Origin: Butyrivibrio fibrisolvens
GTDB lineage: Bacteria > Bacillota > Clostridia > Lachnospirales > Lachnospiraceae
NCBI RefSeq assembly: GCF_037113525.1
Contig: NZ_CP146963.1
Coordinates: 310,001-374,000, forward strand
Length of the DNA stretch: 64,000 nucleotides
Direction of reading: 5' to 3'
The position numbers were made by a program, and so were the translations under genes. Below are positions 15,294-24,640 of this stretch, in pieces. Each line of letters begins with the position of its first letter. Within the stretch, counting starts at the first letter, position 1. The notes beneath the pieces were generated by a model that was not told the origin of the DNA, made no database searches, and worked only from the letters and a program-made list of their open reading frames with translations.

Positions 15294-16466
15294 ATGAAAT
15301 ATAAAATGATCATAATTGTAGCATTAGCATGTACTATATTGGGGGTGATTTATTTTGGGCGCAATATTAAGGAGCTTAATGGAATAGATTTCACATACGA
15401 ATTCAATGACAATGGTGTGACCGTAACTCAGTATAAAGGGTCAGATAAGGACATTAAAATACCATCTTTCTTTTGGTTTTGGAAAGTTACAAAGATTTCA
15501 AATATCGGGTATCCGGATGCAGAAAGTGTATATATTCCTGATACAGTTACATATGTGGAGAAAGATTTATTTAAGGATTATGTCAATCTTACATCTGTCA
15601 GACTTTCTGAAAACTGTACCATAGTAAGCGATGGGATGTTCGATAATTGTAATAAGCTTGTCAGCATTAATATACCTGATAATGTTACATATATTGGTGC
15701 TTATGCATTCAGAGATTGTACCAGTCTGAAAACAGTAAAGTTTTCTGATCAAATATGGTTCATAAATAAGTATGCATTTATGAATTGTACGTCACTGGAT
15801 AATGTCGTGCTTCCGAATGGCTTAGAAGATACAGGGTTTTGTATTTTTGAAGGATGTACCGGTCTAAGGAGTGTAACATTATCGGAATCATGCAGTGTTA
15901 TTAGAAGCTCAATTTTTTTAAACTGCTCATCCTTGGAAAGTTTGTACATCCCGGATTGTGTTACAACTATGGCATATTTGGACGCCTTCAAGGGATGTAC
16001 TTCATTAAAATCAATAAAAGGTGGTAAGAATTTGTGTGGATCCGACTGGGGATATGCTGAAGAGTACTTTGCTGATGAACCTTGGTATCAGGAGGAGTTT
16101 GCCATGTTTGGCGATTATACTCTTGCCAGATATAACGGGAATGAAAAAGAGGTTGTAATTCCCGATGGAGTTAAAATAATATGGCCAACAGCATTTGATG
16201 GATTGGATATAGACAAAGTAGTGATCCCGGATTCTGTAGAAGTGATATTTGGGATATGGGAGAATCAGGAAGAGATAGAGTTGCAGTTTAGTGACTTGGG
16301 AAGTGTATCTATAAAAAATGGAGACCTGGATGGTGCTAAAGCTCTTGTCAGAAGAGGATCATCCCTGGATGAATATGCTACGCAAGAAGCTGCTCCTGAA
16401 AACAATGTATATGGCAAATCCGTGTTCTTGGGATTTAAGTATTTTGATGATTTAGTTGTCAAGTAG
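15294..16466 (+). CDS. BspA-like leucine-rich-repeat membrane-anchored protein
   Basis: A 390-residue protein, the largest of the three paralogues. A single hydrophobic segment (about residues 3-22) anchors it. Repeats of the LRR_5 type run through most of the rest, for example VYIPDTVTYVEKDLFKDYVNL, NIPDNVTYIGAYAFRDCTSL and VVLPNGLEDTGFCIFEGCTG, with a break near residue 240 before a final VVIPDGVKIIWPTAF repeat. I chose ATG 15294 with AAAGGTGGA upstream; a TTG start 75 bp earlier lacks a good site. It is probably a surface protein. Confidence 0.83.
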   Translation: MKYKMIIIVALACTILGVIYFGRNIKELNGIDFTYEFNDNGVTVTQYKGSDKDIKIPSFFWFWKVTKISNIGYPDAESVYIPDTVTYVEKDLFKDYVNLTSVRLSENCTIVSDGMFDNCNKLVSINIPDNVTYIGAYAFRDCTSLKTVKFSDQIWFINKYAFMNCTSLDNVVLPNGLEDTGFCIFEGCTGLRSVTLSESCSVIRSSIFLNCSSLESLYIPDCVTTMAYLDAFKGCTSLKSIKGGKNLCGSDWGYAEEYFADEPWYQEEFAMFGDYTLARYNGNEKEVVIPDGVKIIWPTAFDGLDIDKVVIPDSVEVIFGIWENQEEIELQFSDLGSVSIKNGDLDGAKALVRRGSSLDEYATQEAAPENNVYGKSVFLGFKYFDDLVVK

Positions 16467-16694
16467 CAGTTCCTGATGTTGTTTCTATGGGAGTAATTGA
16501 TGGGATACTTTTGTATAATATTGTTTCCGGGGAAGCAACAGACAGATCAAAAAATTCTATGTAAAGAAAAGACCGAGGCAGCTGCATCGGAGATAACTTA
16601 TCAGGAGTCTCCCTTGAACAATGTTTACATATGCATTTCTTGAGATAATCGCACTAATGCCATAAGACTGAAAGAAGTGCTTTATTTTAAAATG

Positions 16695-16735
16695 AGCCAC
16701 AGCTAAAGTTCATATTAAATTTAGCTGTGGCTTTT
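16695..16735 (+). terminator. Bidirectional terminator between convergent genes
   Basis: AGCCACAGCTAAA (16695-16707) and TTTAGCTGTGGCT (16719-16731) form a perfect stem flanked by A-rich sequence on the left and TTTTT on the right. It serves the LRR gene and the minus-strand gene ending at 16747. The preceding 16467-16690 stretch shows no gene. Confidence 0.85.
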
Positions 16736-16746
16736 TCTATATATTG

Positions 16747-18510
16747 TTATCTTACGATCGAATAAATCTTAAATACTCCCGGCATTGCTGAAAGTTTAAA
16801 TACAGCATCATCCCCTTCCGTATAGAGAGGCTCAATGCGGCTATCCGCCATAGGGAAGTGCTTAGGAAATTCCTCTAAAGCTTTAGCTCCTTTTACATGA
16901 ACAAGGATATCTTCACGCTGTACGTTATCCATTACATAAGGATATACGATGAAGGAATCGTTGTCGTATGCAAAGAGACTGATCCTTGAAGGGCCTTCAA
17001 ACCATATGCCATTTACTGGAAGCGCCTGCCTTATGCGGCTAAGTACAGGAGATGGCATTCTGTAATAATCAGGGAATGCGTCAGGTGCTGCAATAGTCCA
17101 GATATGGCCATCGCAGTAATCATCACGAAGGAGTATGCCATAGCTTTCTTCATCGCTAGATGCCTTAACAACAGCCCATGTTGAATTGTTTCTAAACTCA
17201 GCTACAGGGAGAGTGACAGGCTTATCACTGTATGGGAATGAGTAGGTAGGGTGTCCCTTGGTAGCGGCACTTTCCACTCTGTATCTGTTTGCACTTATCT
17301 TTCTTCCGCGAAGTCTTATGGATGTAAGGTCGTAGCCTTTTTCTCCAACAGCCTCCCAGAAGCCTGTTGTTACAAGGACGTTGCCGCCTTTTTTGCTAAG
17401 GTACTTTTCAAGCTTTTCGATGACATCAGGATCATAGGCTGATGATCTTGTGAGCATGATCTGATCTTCATTTTCAGGAAAATAAGGACTGCATACGATA
17501 GGAAGTCCAGCCATTCCAAGGAAGTCCTGAATGTTATCTTCGCCCTGGCAGTTGTCAGGAAGATAACACGTGATTCCAACAGGCTTACCGGCCTTGTCCA
17601 TGACTTCGTCAAGCTTATCAAGCTGGAAGCCAAGAGACGGTGTAAACATGTTGTCATATATAGACTGGAAGCAGAACAGCATAAGCTCCTTAGGTCTTGA
17701 GAATGCGGTAAGGTAAGCCTGCTCAAGGTAATGCTCAGTGATGTGCATGTCGAAGGTGTCAAACCATCCGCCGCCGTTGTGGCCCGGCCACATATTTTCA
17801 AAATAGGTCATGAGGCTGTAGCTAAGGTATCTTGGAAGGTGCTGATCGGTTGAAACAGGATCTCGTGTCTCTGTTCCTGTATAGATATTGTCAAAAAGCT
17901 CTCTCTGTTCTTTGGGATTGTAGCCAGTTTCCTGATAGCTTTCTGCCCAGTTGGGGTATTTGATAGTAATCTTAATGTTTGGATTAGCCTCTTTGGCCGG
18001 AGCTATCATATCTTCCTGACTGATGCGTTTAAGAAGATCAAGGCGATACTCCTGCCAGCCGCTCTTTATGCCGTGGGCCTTGTTGAATGCATTCTTTTCC
18101 TTAACGCATTCAGGGCACATGCAGTTTGTAAAGAAGAAGTCATCAATGATGAATTCATCAAAATGCTCTCCAATAAAGTGTGTAACTTCGCGAAGCTTTG
18201 CTCTCATTTTGGGATCATTGTAACAGAAGGTCTCGAAGAGTCTTGCCTTGGGCTTATCACCTTCAGGAGTTGGAATGACAGTAGTGATACCGCCTGCAAC
18301 TTTGATGCCATGTCTGTTGAAGACTTTCTTGCACATCTCAACCTGCTCGGCAGATGCAAGAAGGCCGCGCCATGGCTCAAGATATACCTTGTCGAGACGC
18401 ATATGCTTTAAGATGAAGTCAAGCTGTTTTTCAAGCTCTTCTTCTGTGATGGTAGCAGTAGCCTGTGCTACAAAGTATGTAGTCAGCGTAAAATTCCTAT
18501 AATTCCCCAT
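16747..18510 (-). CDS. Putative TIM-barrel glycoside-hydrolase-like protein
   Basis: A 587-residue protein without signal peptide, so cytoplasmic. The N-terminal half looks like a beta/alpha barrel: LDKVYLEPWRG, IKVAGGITTVIP, DEFIIDDFFFTNCMCPECVKEK with a CxCxxC knuckle near residue 130, and IKITIKYPNWAESY. The middle (about 285-380) resembles a glutamine-amidotransferase-like or trimerisation fold (VGITCYLPDNCQ, GNVLVTTGFWEAVG). The C-terminal part is beta-rich. The acidic pair in IIDDFF could be catalytic. Neighbouring carbohydrate genes make a role in glycan breakdown plausible, but the family is not identified with confidence. It is a lone minus-strand gene with GGAGG before its start. 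Confidence 0.6.
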   Translation of the reverse strand: MGNYRNFTLTTYFVAQATATITEEELEKQLDFILKHMRLDKVYLEPWRGLLASAEQVEMCKKVFNRHGIKVAGGITTVIPTPEGDKPKARLFETFCYNDPKMRAKLREVTHFIGEHFDEFIIDDFFFTNCMCPECVKEKNAFNKAHGIKSGWQEYRLDLLKRISQEDMIAPAKEANPNIKITIKYPNWAESYQETGYNPKEQRELFDNIYTGTETRDPVSTDQHLPRYLSYSLMTYFENMWPGHNGGGWFDTFDMHITEHYLEQAYLTAFSRPKELMLFCFQSIYDNMFTPSLGFQLDKLDEVMDKAGKPVGITCYLPDNCQGEDNIQDFLGMAGLPIVCSPYFPENEDQIMLTRSSAYDPDVIEKLEKYLSKKGGNVLVTTGFWEAVGEKGYDLTSIRLRGRKISANRYRVESAATKGHPTYSFPYSDKPVTLPVAEFRNNSTWAVVKASSDEESYGILLRDDYCDGHIWTIAAPDAFPDYYRMPSPVLSRIRQALPVNGIWFEGPSRISLFAYDNDSFIVYPYVMDNVQREDILVHVKGAKALEEFPKHFPMADSRIEPLYTEGDDAVFKLSAMPGVFKIYSIVR

Positions 18511-18760
18511 ATTGTTCCTCCGTTTCTGAGCTATTTAGAGCTATGAGACGCGGAAACTTCAGATTTTCTTTCGCCTCATAGAATCAGCTTATATCGTAAC
18601 CCTAGAGATAATTATCACATGTATATTATGCGTATACAACTTATTATCTGCGCAGTATTTATCAAAATTTACGGTGGAGAGATTTTTCTTGATAAGCAGA
18701 AGTAATCGTGATAATATATACAACTGTGCGTTAAAATGTTGGTTACAAAAGGAGTATCAT

Positions 18761-19132
18761 ATGCGCGTAAGAATTGATTATAAGACACTTGATCCAAATA
18801 CAAAGAAAGCTATAGAAAACGGTCAGCTGGACAAGAACCAGCTTCGTGCTATCAACCAGAATATATCTGAATATGTGGCTGCTAAGAAAAAAGGATTGTT
18901 CATGGCATGTTCTATTATGCTTATCATGTCTGTATTTATGATAATCTCAACTATTCAGCATACTGCTGAGGAATATAGAAGTGGTCTTCTTATGTTCTCT
19001 TCTCTTATATTTGTTATACCTTTCCTGGCATTATTGGCTGTAGGCTGGCTTACTTTAGGCCGCATCAAGAGCCAGTTCAACAATGCTCTTAAGAAGGGAT
19101 ATCCCGGATCATATGCTGAGTTTATGATCTGA
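18761..19132 (+). CDS. Small membrane protein of unknown function
   Basis: A 123-residue protein. A soluble N-terminal part (MRVRIDYKTLDPNTKKAIEN) is followed by two transmembrane helices (about 47-65 and 76-98) and a short tail KKGYPGSYAEFMI. I chose ATG 18761 because AAAAGGAG lies 8 bases upstream; the open frame extends further upstream without a start in context. Both neighbours are on the minus strand and a strong terminator follows. The family is not recognised. Confidence 0.75.
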   Translation: MRVRIDYKTLDPNTKKAIENGQLDKNQLRAINQNISEYVAAKKKGLFMACSIMLIMSVFMIISTIQHTAEEYRSGLLMFSSLIFVIPFLALLAVGWLTLGRIKSQFNNALKKGYPGSYAEFMI

Positions 19133-19152
19133 ATTTATACATAAAGATAAAT

Positions 19153-19217
19153 AAAAAGCGGCATCATCTGATATATGTCCAGAATTCTGGATACTTACCA
19201 GATGATGCCGCTTTTTT
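19153..19217 (+). terminator. Bidirectional terminator
   Basis: AAAAAGCGGCATCATCTG (19153-19170) and its exact complement (19199-19216) form a long stem with A and T runs at either end, between convergent genes. Confidence 0.9.
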
Positions 19218-19239
19218 GAATTATTATGATCTTCTAAGT

Positions 19240-20142
19240 TTATACACTTTCATATTTTTTCATTTCTTTAATGAACTGCTTGGCGATAGGAGACAGCTTT
19301 GTATCGGAACGCTTTATATATCCGATGTGCATGATCTCCTCGCTTTGAAGCGGAATAGATGTATATCCGTCACCATTAAGTTCCTTACATATAACACCGC
19401 TGCACAAAGTGAATCCGTTAAGCAGAGTCATCATATTAAGGGCTGTCGCTCTGTCATTTACATGGATTATCTTTTTATAAGGATAGGTACTCAGAACCTC
19501 TTCCGCATAATAGAAAGAATTTTTTTCTCCCTGGTGAAAAGAAAGGCAAGGGTACTCTTCAAGATCAACTATAGACACGCTCTTTTCCTTGGCAAGAGGG
19601 TGATCTGAGCTAAGGTATGCGTAGGTATTGCAGGCAAAAAGCTCTGTGAATACCAGATTGTTCTCCTTAAGATCATCGCTCAAAACCTTCTCATTGAAAG
19701 TATTAAGGTACAAAATGCCAAGCTCACTTCTCATATTCTTGACATCCTGAATGATCTCACTTGTCCTGGTCTCGTATATAGCGTAGTCGTATTCGTCCAT
19801 ACCGGATTTTAATATTGTCTTGGAAAAAGCTTCAACAGCGAATGTATAGTGCTGTGTAGATACATAGAATTTCTTCTCATTATCAGGCTTACCCTGGTAG
19901 TGATCTTCCATGAGCTTGTACTGCTCTAAGATCTGACGGGCATAACCTACAAATTCACTCCCTTGCGTTGTAAGAGTTATACCTCTATTACTTCTTGAGA
20001 AGATGCTGATATTAAGCTCCTTCTCAATCTCCCTTACAGCACCCGAAAGACTGGGCTGCGATATAAAAAGAGCCTTAGATGCTTCATTAATAGAACCACG
20101 CTCTGCAATTTCGATAACATATTTCATCTGCTGAAGTGTCAT
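19240..20142 (-). CDS. LysR-family transcriptional regulator (likely of sulfur assimilation)
   Basis: A 300-residue LysR protein. The winged helix-turn-helix at residues 1-60 reads MTLQQMKYVIEIAERGSINE and continues to SQPSLSGAVREIEKELNISIF, with SRSNRGITLT as the wing. The rest is a two-lobed effector domain. It is divergent from the O-acetylhomoserine sulfhydrylase gene across a 372-bp region that contains a 7-5-7 palindrome, the standard arrangement for a LysR activator and its target. The effector, perhaps O-acetylserine or O-acetylhomoserine, is inferred only. Confidence 0.9.
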   Translation of the reverse strand: MTLQQMKYVIEIAERGSINEASKALFISQPSLSGAVREIEKELNISIFSRSNRGITLTTQGSEFVGYARQILEQYKLMEDHYQGKPDNEKKFYVSTQHYTFAVEAFSKTILKSGMDEYDYAIYETRTSEIIQDVKNMRSELGILYLNTFNEKVLSDDLKENNLVFTELFACNTYAYLSSDHPLAKEKSVSIVDLEEYPCLSFHQGEKNSFYYAEEVLSTYPYKKIIHVNDRATALNMMTLLNGFTLCSGVICKELNGDGYTSIPLQSEEIMHIGYIKRSDTKLSPIAKQFIKEMKKYESV

Positions 20143-20321
20143 CTTTTACCTCGCTTCAATGCATAAAACCTGTATCAATCGTAATCTCCACTATAATAGC
20201 ATTGTTTAGCGTGCAATAGAATAAGTTTTTCATAATAGCGCATATTTCCTATAACTAAGCTCAAACTCCATAAAACCTTTACGCATATTAAAAGCACAAC
20301 CACCTATCAAAATCTTTGTGG

Positions 20322-20340
20322 TTATAGTTTAAGACTATAA
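20322..20340. promoter_or_regulatory. Candidate LysR-type binding site
   Basis: TTATAGT-N5-ACTATAA is a perfect 7-5-7 inverted repeat containing the T-N11-A pattern of LysR boxes. It lies 175 bp before the sulfhydrylase gene and 180 bp before the regulator gene. The rest of 20143-20514 is AT-rich with no gene and no recognisable SAM riboswitch. Confidence 0.55.
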
Positions 20341-20514
20341 CGAGTTCTTGGATTTATGAATTATACAAGCTTTAGCGTATGGTGTATTGTAATTTCAACA
20401 GCAAGAGAAATCCATTCGAATAGGACAACAGAACACAGATAGCCAAAGGCACAACAACAAATCATCAAAGAAAAATCAAAGATAAGAATAAAACGGTCAG
20501 CGGAGGAAAAGAGT

Positions 20515-21837
20515 ATGAGCGAACATAATTACAGATTTGAAACATTACAGTTACATGTAGGTCAGGAACAGGCGGATCCTACTACAGATTCAAGAGCAGT
20601 ACCGATCTATCAGACAACATCATATGTATTCCACAGTGCACAGCATGCTGCAGACAGATTCAACTTAAGAGATGCAGGTAACATATACGGAAGACTTACA
20701 AACTCAACACAGGGCGTACTTGAAGAGAGAATAGCAGCTCTTGAAGGCGGTGTAGCAGCACTTGGAGTTGCAGCAGGAGCAGCAGCTGTAACATATGCAA
20801 TACTTGCACTTGCTAAGGCAGGCGACAATGTAGTAGCACAGAAGACAATCTACGGAGGAAGCTACAACCTCCTTGATCAGACACTTCCCGGATATGGCAT
20901 CAGCACAACATTTGTAGATGTACATAACCTTGACGAAGTTGAAAAAGCAATCAACGATAAGACTAAAGCAGTCTTCATTGAAACTCTTGGAAATCCTCAT
21001 TCGGATATTCCGGATATCGATGCACTCGCAGAGCTTGCTCATAAGCATGGCATACCGCTTGTGATCGATAATACATTTGGTACACCTTTCCTTATCAGAC
21101 CTATCGAACATGGCGCTGATGTGGTTGTACATTCAGCGACCAAGTTCATAGGTGGACACGGAACAACACTTGGTGGCATCATCGTAGACAGTGGTAAATT
21201 CGACTGGAAGGCATCAGGTAAGTTCCCTCAGTTCACAGAGCCTAACGCAAGCTATCACGGAGTATCCTTCGTAGATGCAGCAGGCCCTGCAGCATTTGTA
21301 ACATATATTAGAGCTATCCTTCTTCGTGATACAGGAGCTACACTTGCACCTATCAGTGCATGGATCCTCCTTCAGGGACTTGAGACACTTTCTCTTCGTC
21401 TTGAAAGACATGCTGAGAATACCAAGAAGGTTGTAGAGTTCCTTGCGAACCACCCTCTTGTAGAGAAAGTAAATCATCCTTCTCTTCCAGAGCATCCTGA
21501 TCACGAGCTTTATAACAAGTATTTCCCTAATGGTGGAGCTTCTATATTCACATTCAACATTAAGGGCGGTCAGAAGGAAGCATACGCATTCATCGATGGA
21601 CTTAAGATCTTCTCACTTCTTGCAAACGTTGCAGATGTTAAGAGCCTTGTTATCCATCCTTACGATACAACACATGCAGAAATGACTCCTGAGCAGCTTG
21701 AGGAAGCCGGAATCTACCAGAACACAATTCGTCTCTCAATCGGAACAGAGCACATCGACGATATTCTCTGGGATCTTGAGCAGGGCTTCAAGGCTGTAGA
21801 GCAGGTTAGTCCAGAACTTGTGGAAGAAGCAGTTTGA
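20515..21837 (+). CDS. O-acetylhomoserine (thiol)-lyase / sulfhydrylase
   Basis: A 440-residue PLP enzyme of the Cys/Met metabolism family at the length typical for O-acetylhomoserine sulfhydrylases. Motifs are FETLQLHVGQ, PIYQTTSYVF, YGRLTNSTQGVLEERIAALE, FIETLGNPHSDIPDI, the PLP lysine K210 in HSATKFIGGHGT, and the C-terminal RLSIGTEHIDDILWDLEQGF. It incorporates sulfide into O-acetylhomoserine to give homocysteine. A GGAGG site precedes the ATG by 9 bases. Codon use is that of a highly expressed gene. The divergent LysR gene probably controls it. Symbols metY and cysD are both used for this family, so I leave it blank. Confidence 0.95.
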   Translation: MSEHNYRFETLQLHVGQEQADPTTDSRAVPIYQTTSYVFHSAQHAADRFNLRDAGNIYGRLTNSTQGVLEERIAALEGGVAALGVAAGAAAVTYAILALAKAGDNVVAQKTIYGGSYNLLDQTLPGYGISTTFVDVHNLDEVEKAINDKTKAVFIETLGNPHSDIPDIDALAELAHKHGIPLVIDNTFGTPFLIRPIEHGADVVVHSATKFIGGHGTTLGGIIVDSGKFDWKASGKFPQFTEPNASYHGVSFVDAAGPAAFVTYIRAILLRDTGATLAPISAWILLQGLETLSLRLERHAENTKKVVEFLANHPLVEKVNHPSLPEHPDHELYNKYFPNGGASIFTFNIKGGQKEAYAFIDGLKIFSLLANVADVKSLVIHPYDTTHAEMTPEQLEEAGIYQNTIRLSIGTEHIDDILWDLEQGFKAVEQVSPELVEEAV

Positions 21838-21969
21838 TACATGCTTAGAAATGTGTAACAACAAATAAATTGCCATTATTTATTAGCTAAAAAGTATAAT
21901 TGCCAATACTTTTTATATACCTCTTAAAATCTTTTACCAATAAAATCTCCTATACCTAAAAATACCTGA

Positions 21970-22014
21970 GGGCCGCTTGTCCGGTGACATTAGTCATACG
22001 GAGGGCGGCTTTCT
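21970..22014 (+). terminator. Probable terminator after the sulfhydrylase gene
   Basis: GCCGC (21972-21976) pairs with GCGGC (22005-22009), with inner CCG/CGG pairs, followed by TTTCTT. The stem is interrupted and the U-tract short. Confidence 0.5.
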
Positions 22015-22028
22015 TGATGCAATATTTA

Positions 22029-22075
22029 TTGACAGGTCTTTGGGTTGAGTATATATTACCTAGTGGATCAGTAGG
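22029..22075 (+). promoter_or_regulatory. Promoter of the cysteine desulfurase gene with operator-like dyad
   Basis: TTGACA (22029-22034) and TATATT (22052-22057) are 17 bp apart. Immediately after lies CCTAGTGGATCAGTAGG (22060-22076), whose ends CCTA and TAGG are inverted. A site overlapping the transcription start of an iscS-like gene would suit an Rrf2-type repressor, but this is inference. Confidence 0.6.
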
Positions 22076-22096
22076 AAAATATAATTGAGGTTACCA

Positions 22097-23227
22097 ATGA
22101 TATATCTTGATCATGCGGCTACAACTCGTCCGGAACCTGAAGTTGTTGAAGCCATGATTCCTTTTTTAAGAGATAATTATATGAATCCGTCAGCTTTCTA
22201 TCAGCCTGCCGTAAGGACCAGAATGCAGGTGGAGAAGGCCAGGAGGTCTATTGCGCAGTTTATTAATGCTCCATATGACAGCATCGTTTTTACAAGCGGC
22301 GGTACAGAGTCTGATAACTGGGCTATCCGCATGGGCGCAAAAATAAGCGAAGATAAGGGAAAGCACATAATAACAACTAAGATCGAACACCCGGCTGTGC
22401 TCAATACGGTTCGCTTCATGGAAGAGCAGGGATATGATGTGACATATCTTGATGTTGACAGTACAGGTCGCATCGATCTTGATGATCTGAAGAGTGCTAT
22501 TAGAGAGGATACTGTTCTTATTTCGATAATGCATGCCAATAATGAGATAGGTACCATCCAACCCATTGAGGAGATTGGAAAGATTGCCCATGAACATGGT
22601 ATTCTTTTCCATACAGATGCAGTGCAGACTTTTGGCCATATCAAGATAGACGTATCTGACTGCAACATCGATCTTCTTAGCGCCAGCGCTCACAAGCTGT
22701 ATGGACCAAAAGGAATCGGCCTTCTTTATATAAGAGACAGAAAAAAGTTTGCAAAGCTGTTATTTGGCGGAAGTCAGGAGCTTGGACTTCGCCCCGGAAC
22801 TGAGAATGTTGCTGATATTATCGGCTTTGCCAAGGCCGTGGAAATAGCTGAAAGCGCAGTGGAAAGCGATCATGAAAACCAGAATGCTCTAAGAGAAGAA
22901 CTTAAAAGTTCTATATTAAAAGAAATCCCCGGAGCTGTTATCAATGAAAACGAAAAAGAGCATCTTCCAGGAACATTAAATGTAACTTTTCCTTCAGTCA
23001 GCGCCGAAACAATTCTTATAAGGCTTGATATGAACGGAATCTGCGCATCAGCAGGAAGCGCCTGTAGTGCAGGTGCCTTAGAACCGTCACATGTTCTGAC
23101 TTCTATTGGCAAGAGCGATGATGAAGCTAAAAGGACAATTCGTTTTAGTATTGGCAGAGAGAATACTAAAGATGATATAGTAAAGACGGTAGAAGTGCTC
23201 AAAGCACTTTTGACACCTACCTCATAA
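22097..23227 (+). CDS. Cysteine desulfurase (NifS/IscS family)
   Basis: A 376-residue class-V PLP enzyme. Motifs are MIYLDHAATTRPEPEV at the start, FTSGGTESDNWAI, HANNEIGTIQP, the PLP lysine K200 in SASAHKLYGPKG, LRPGTENV, and the sulfur-carrying C323 in SAGSACSAG. It removes sulfur from cysteine as a persulfide for iron-sulfur clusters and thiolated tRNA. The mnmA gene follows by 67 bp, which fits delivery of sulfur to tRNA. I chose the ATG at 22097 with GAGG upstream, although an in-frame TTG lies 12 bp earlier. The last codons (LLTPTS) derive from a fragment identical to the end of the dispersed repeat. Confidence 0.95.
   Translation: MIYLDHAATTRPEPEVVEAMIPFLRDNYMNPSAFYQPAVRTRMQVEKARRSIAQFINAPYDSIVFTSGGTESDNWAIRMGAKISEDKGKHIITTKIEHPAVLNTVRFMEEQGYDVTYLDVDSTGRIDLDDLKSAIREDTVLISIMHANNEIGTIQPIEEIGKIAHEHGILFHTDAVQTFGHIKIDVSDCNIDLLSASAHKLYGPKGIGLLYIRDRKKFAKLLFGGSQELGLRPGTENVADIIGFAKAVEIAESAVESDHENQNALREELKSSILKEIPGAVINENEKEHLPGTLNVTFPSVSAETILIRLDMNGICASAGSACSAGALEPSHVLTSIGKSDDEAKRTIRFSIGRENTKDDIVKTVEVLKALLTPTS
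23206..23225 (+). repeat. Solo end of the 1174-type repeat inside the desulfurase stop region
   Basis: The 20-mer ACTTTTGACACCTACCTCAT is identical to the right end of the element at 1174-1417 and of the inverted copy at 53287-53478. It encodes the last residues of the desulfurase and supplies part of its TAA stop codon. The rest of the element is absent. Confidence 0.65.
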
Positions 23228-23294
23228 TATGATGATGGCTTTAATTTATCTTTTTATTAGGGCAGGTTATTATCTGAATTAGACAAGGATAGAT

Positions 23295-24377
23295 ATGAAA
23301 GAAAAAGTTGTAGTAGGAATGTCAGGTGGCGTTGATTCATCAGTTTGCGCCTGGCTTTTAAAAGAACAGGGATATGAAGTCATCGGAGCTACCATGCAGA
23401 TATGGCAGTCTGATGAATGTAAGATAGAAAAAGAAGGAAGCTGCTGCGGAATCTCTGCTGTAGAGGATGCAAGGAGAGTAGCAGAGTGTCTGGACATCCC
23501 TTATTATGTAATGAATTTCAGGCAGGAGTTCAGGCGTGATGTTATAGACCGCTTCACGGGCTCATATTTGAAGGGCCTTACTCCAAACCCATGTATCGCA
23601 TGTAACAGGTATGTTAAGTGGGGAGCCTTCCTTGAACGCTCAAGAGAAATTGGTGCAAACTTTCTTGCAACAGGTCATTATGCAAGAGTAGAACAGCTTC
23701 CTAACGGAAGATATTCTGTTAGAAGGTCTGTAACCTCCGAAAAGGATCAGACCTACGTTCTCTATAACCTGACTCAGGAAGAACTTGCTCATACACTTAT
23801 GCCTGTTGGAGAATACACTAAGCCTCAGATAAGAAAGTTTGCAGAAAAGCTCGGACTTCCTGTTGCACACAAGAAGGACAGTCAGGATATCTGCTTTGTA
23901 GAAGACGGCGATTATGCACGCTTTATTAAGGATGAGACAGGAAGCCTTGGTAAGAGCGGTGTATTCAAAACTACAGATGGACAGGTTGTAGGAAAGCATA
24001 CAGGAACAGTTCAGTATACAATAGGTCAGCGTAAGGGCCTTGGCGTAGCACTTGGCCGTCCTGTGTATGTTACAGATATAAATGTAGAGTCAGGCGAAGT
24101 AATACTTGGTTCAAACGATGATCTCTTTAGCGACGTTGTATATGCAACAGATATAAATCACATGGGTGAAGAGCATTTTGATGAGAATAAGACTTACACT
24201 GCAAAGGTCAGATATTCACAGACAAGCGTTCCCTGCCATGTTAAGTATGTAGATGACAATACAATCCGTATTGAATTTGAAGAAAAGGTAAGAGCTGCAA
24301 CACCCGGTCAGGCAGCAGTTGTCTATGATAGTGAGTTTATAGCGGGCGGCGGAATGATCATCAGAGATAACAGATAA
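23295..24377 (+). CDS. mnmA: tRNA-specific 2-thiouridylase MnmA
   Basis: A 360-residue protein at family length. The PP-loop VGMSGGVDSSV near residue 8 activates the tRNA uridine with ATP. The catalytic cysteines are C100 in NPCIACN and C200 in SQDICFV. The C-terminal barrel has GTVQYTIGQRKGLG and a final PGQAAVVYD. It installs the 2-thio group on U34 of Glu, Gln and Lys tRNAs using sulfur relayed from a cysteine desulfurase, and the upstream gene is an obvious donor. The ATG has an AAGGAT site 5 bases upstream. Confidence 0.97.
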   Translation: MKEKVVVGMSGGVDSSVCAWLLKEQGYEVIGATMQIWQSDECKIEKEGSCCGISAVEDARRVAECLDIPYYVMNFRQEFRRDVIDRFTGSYLKGLTPNPCIACNRYVKWGAFLERSREIGANFLATGHYARVEQLPNGRYSVRRSVTSEKDQTYVLYNLTQEELAHTLMPVGEYTKPQIRKFAEKLGLPVAHKKDSQDICFVEDGDYARFIKDETGSLGKSGVFKTTDGQVVGKHTGTVQYTIGQRKGLGVALGRPVYVTDINVESGEVILGSNDDLFSDVVYATDINHMGEEHFDENKTYTAKVRYSQTSVPCHVKYVDDNTIRIEFEEKVRAATPGQAAVVYDSEFIAGGGMIIRDNR

Positions 24378-24418
24378 GTTTTGATGTTGCAATATTATAA
24401 ATGTTGTAAGTACAAGAT

Positions 24419-24455
24419 AAGCTTTCGGTATTTAAGTTACCGGAAGCTTTTTTGC
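24419..24455 (+). terminator. Intrinsic terminator after mnmA
   Basis: AAGCTTTCGGTA (24419-24430) and TACCGGAAGCTT (24438-24449) pair with one wobble and run into TTTTT. The following stretch to 24640 is AT-rich and holds only the leader of the next gene. Confidence 0.88.
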
Positions 24456-24640
24456 TGTGCATAATAATCTGGAAAAAAAGATTTGATGATCATGTATCTT
24501 TACAGTTGTATTAGCGATTCCGATATAGAAAAAGAATTTGATAAAAATTAATATTTTTTGCATATTTATACTTTCCATGATGTTAAAATTGTGATATAGT
24601 TTCTCTTGCATAAAAATAAATCAAATAGGAATAAATATAC

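Noticed and set aside
20341..20514. SAM riboswitch or T-box before the sulfhydrylase gene
   Set aside because: None of the conserved core sequences or a terminator hairpin is visible; a LysR site is the better supported control.
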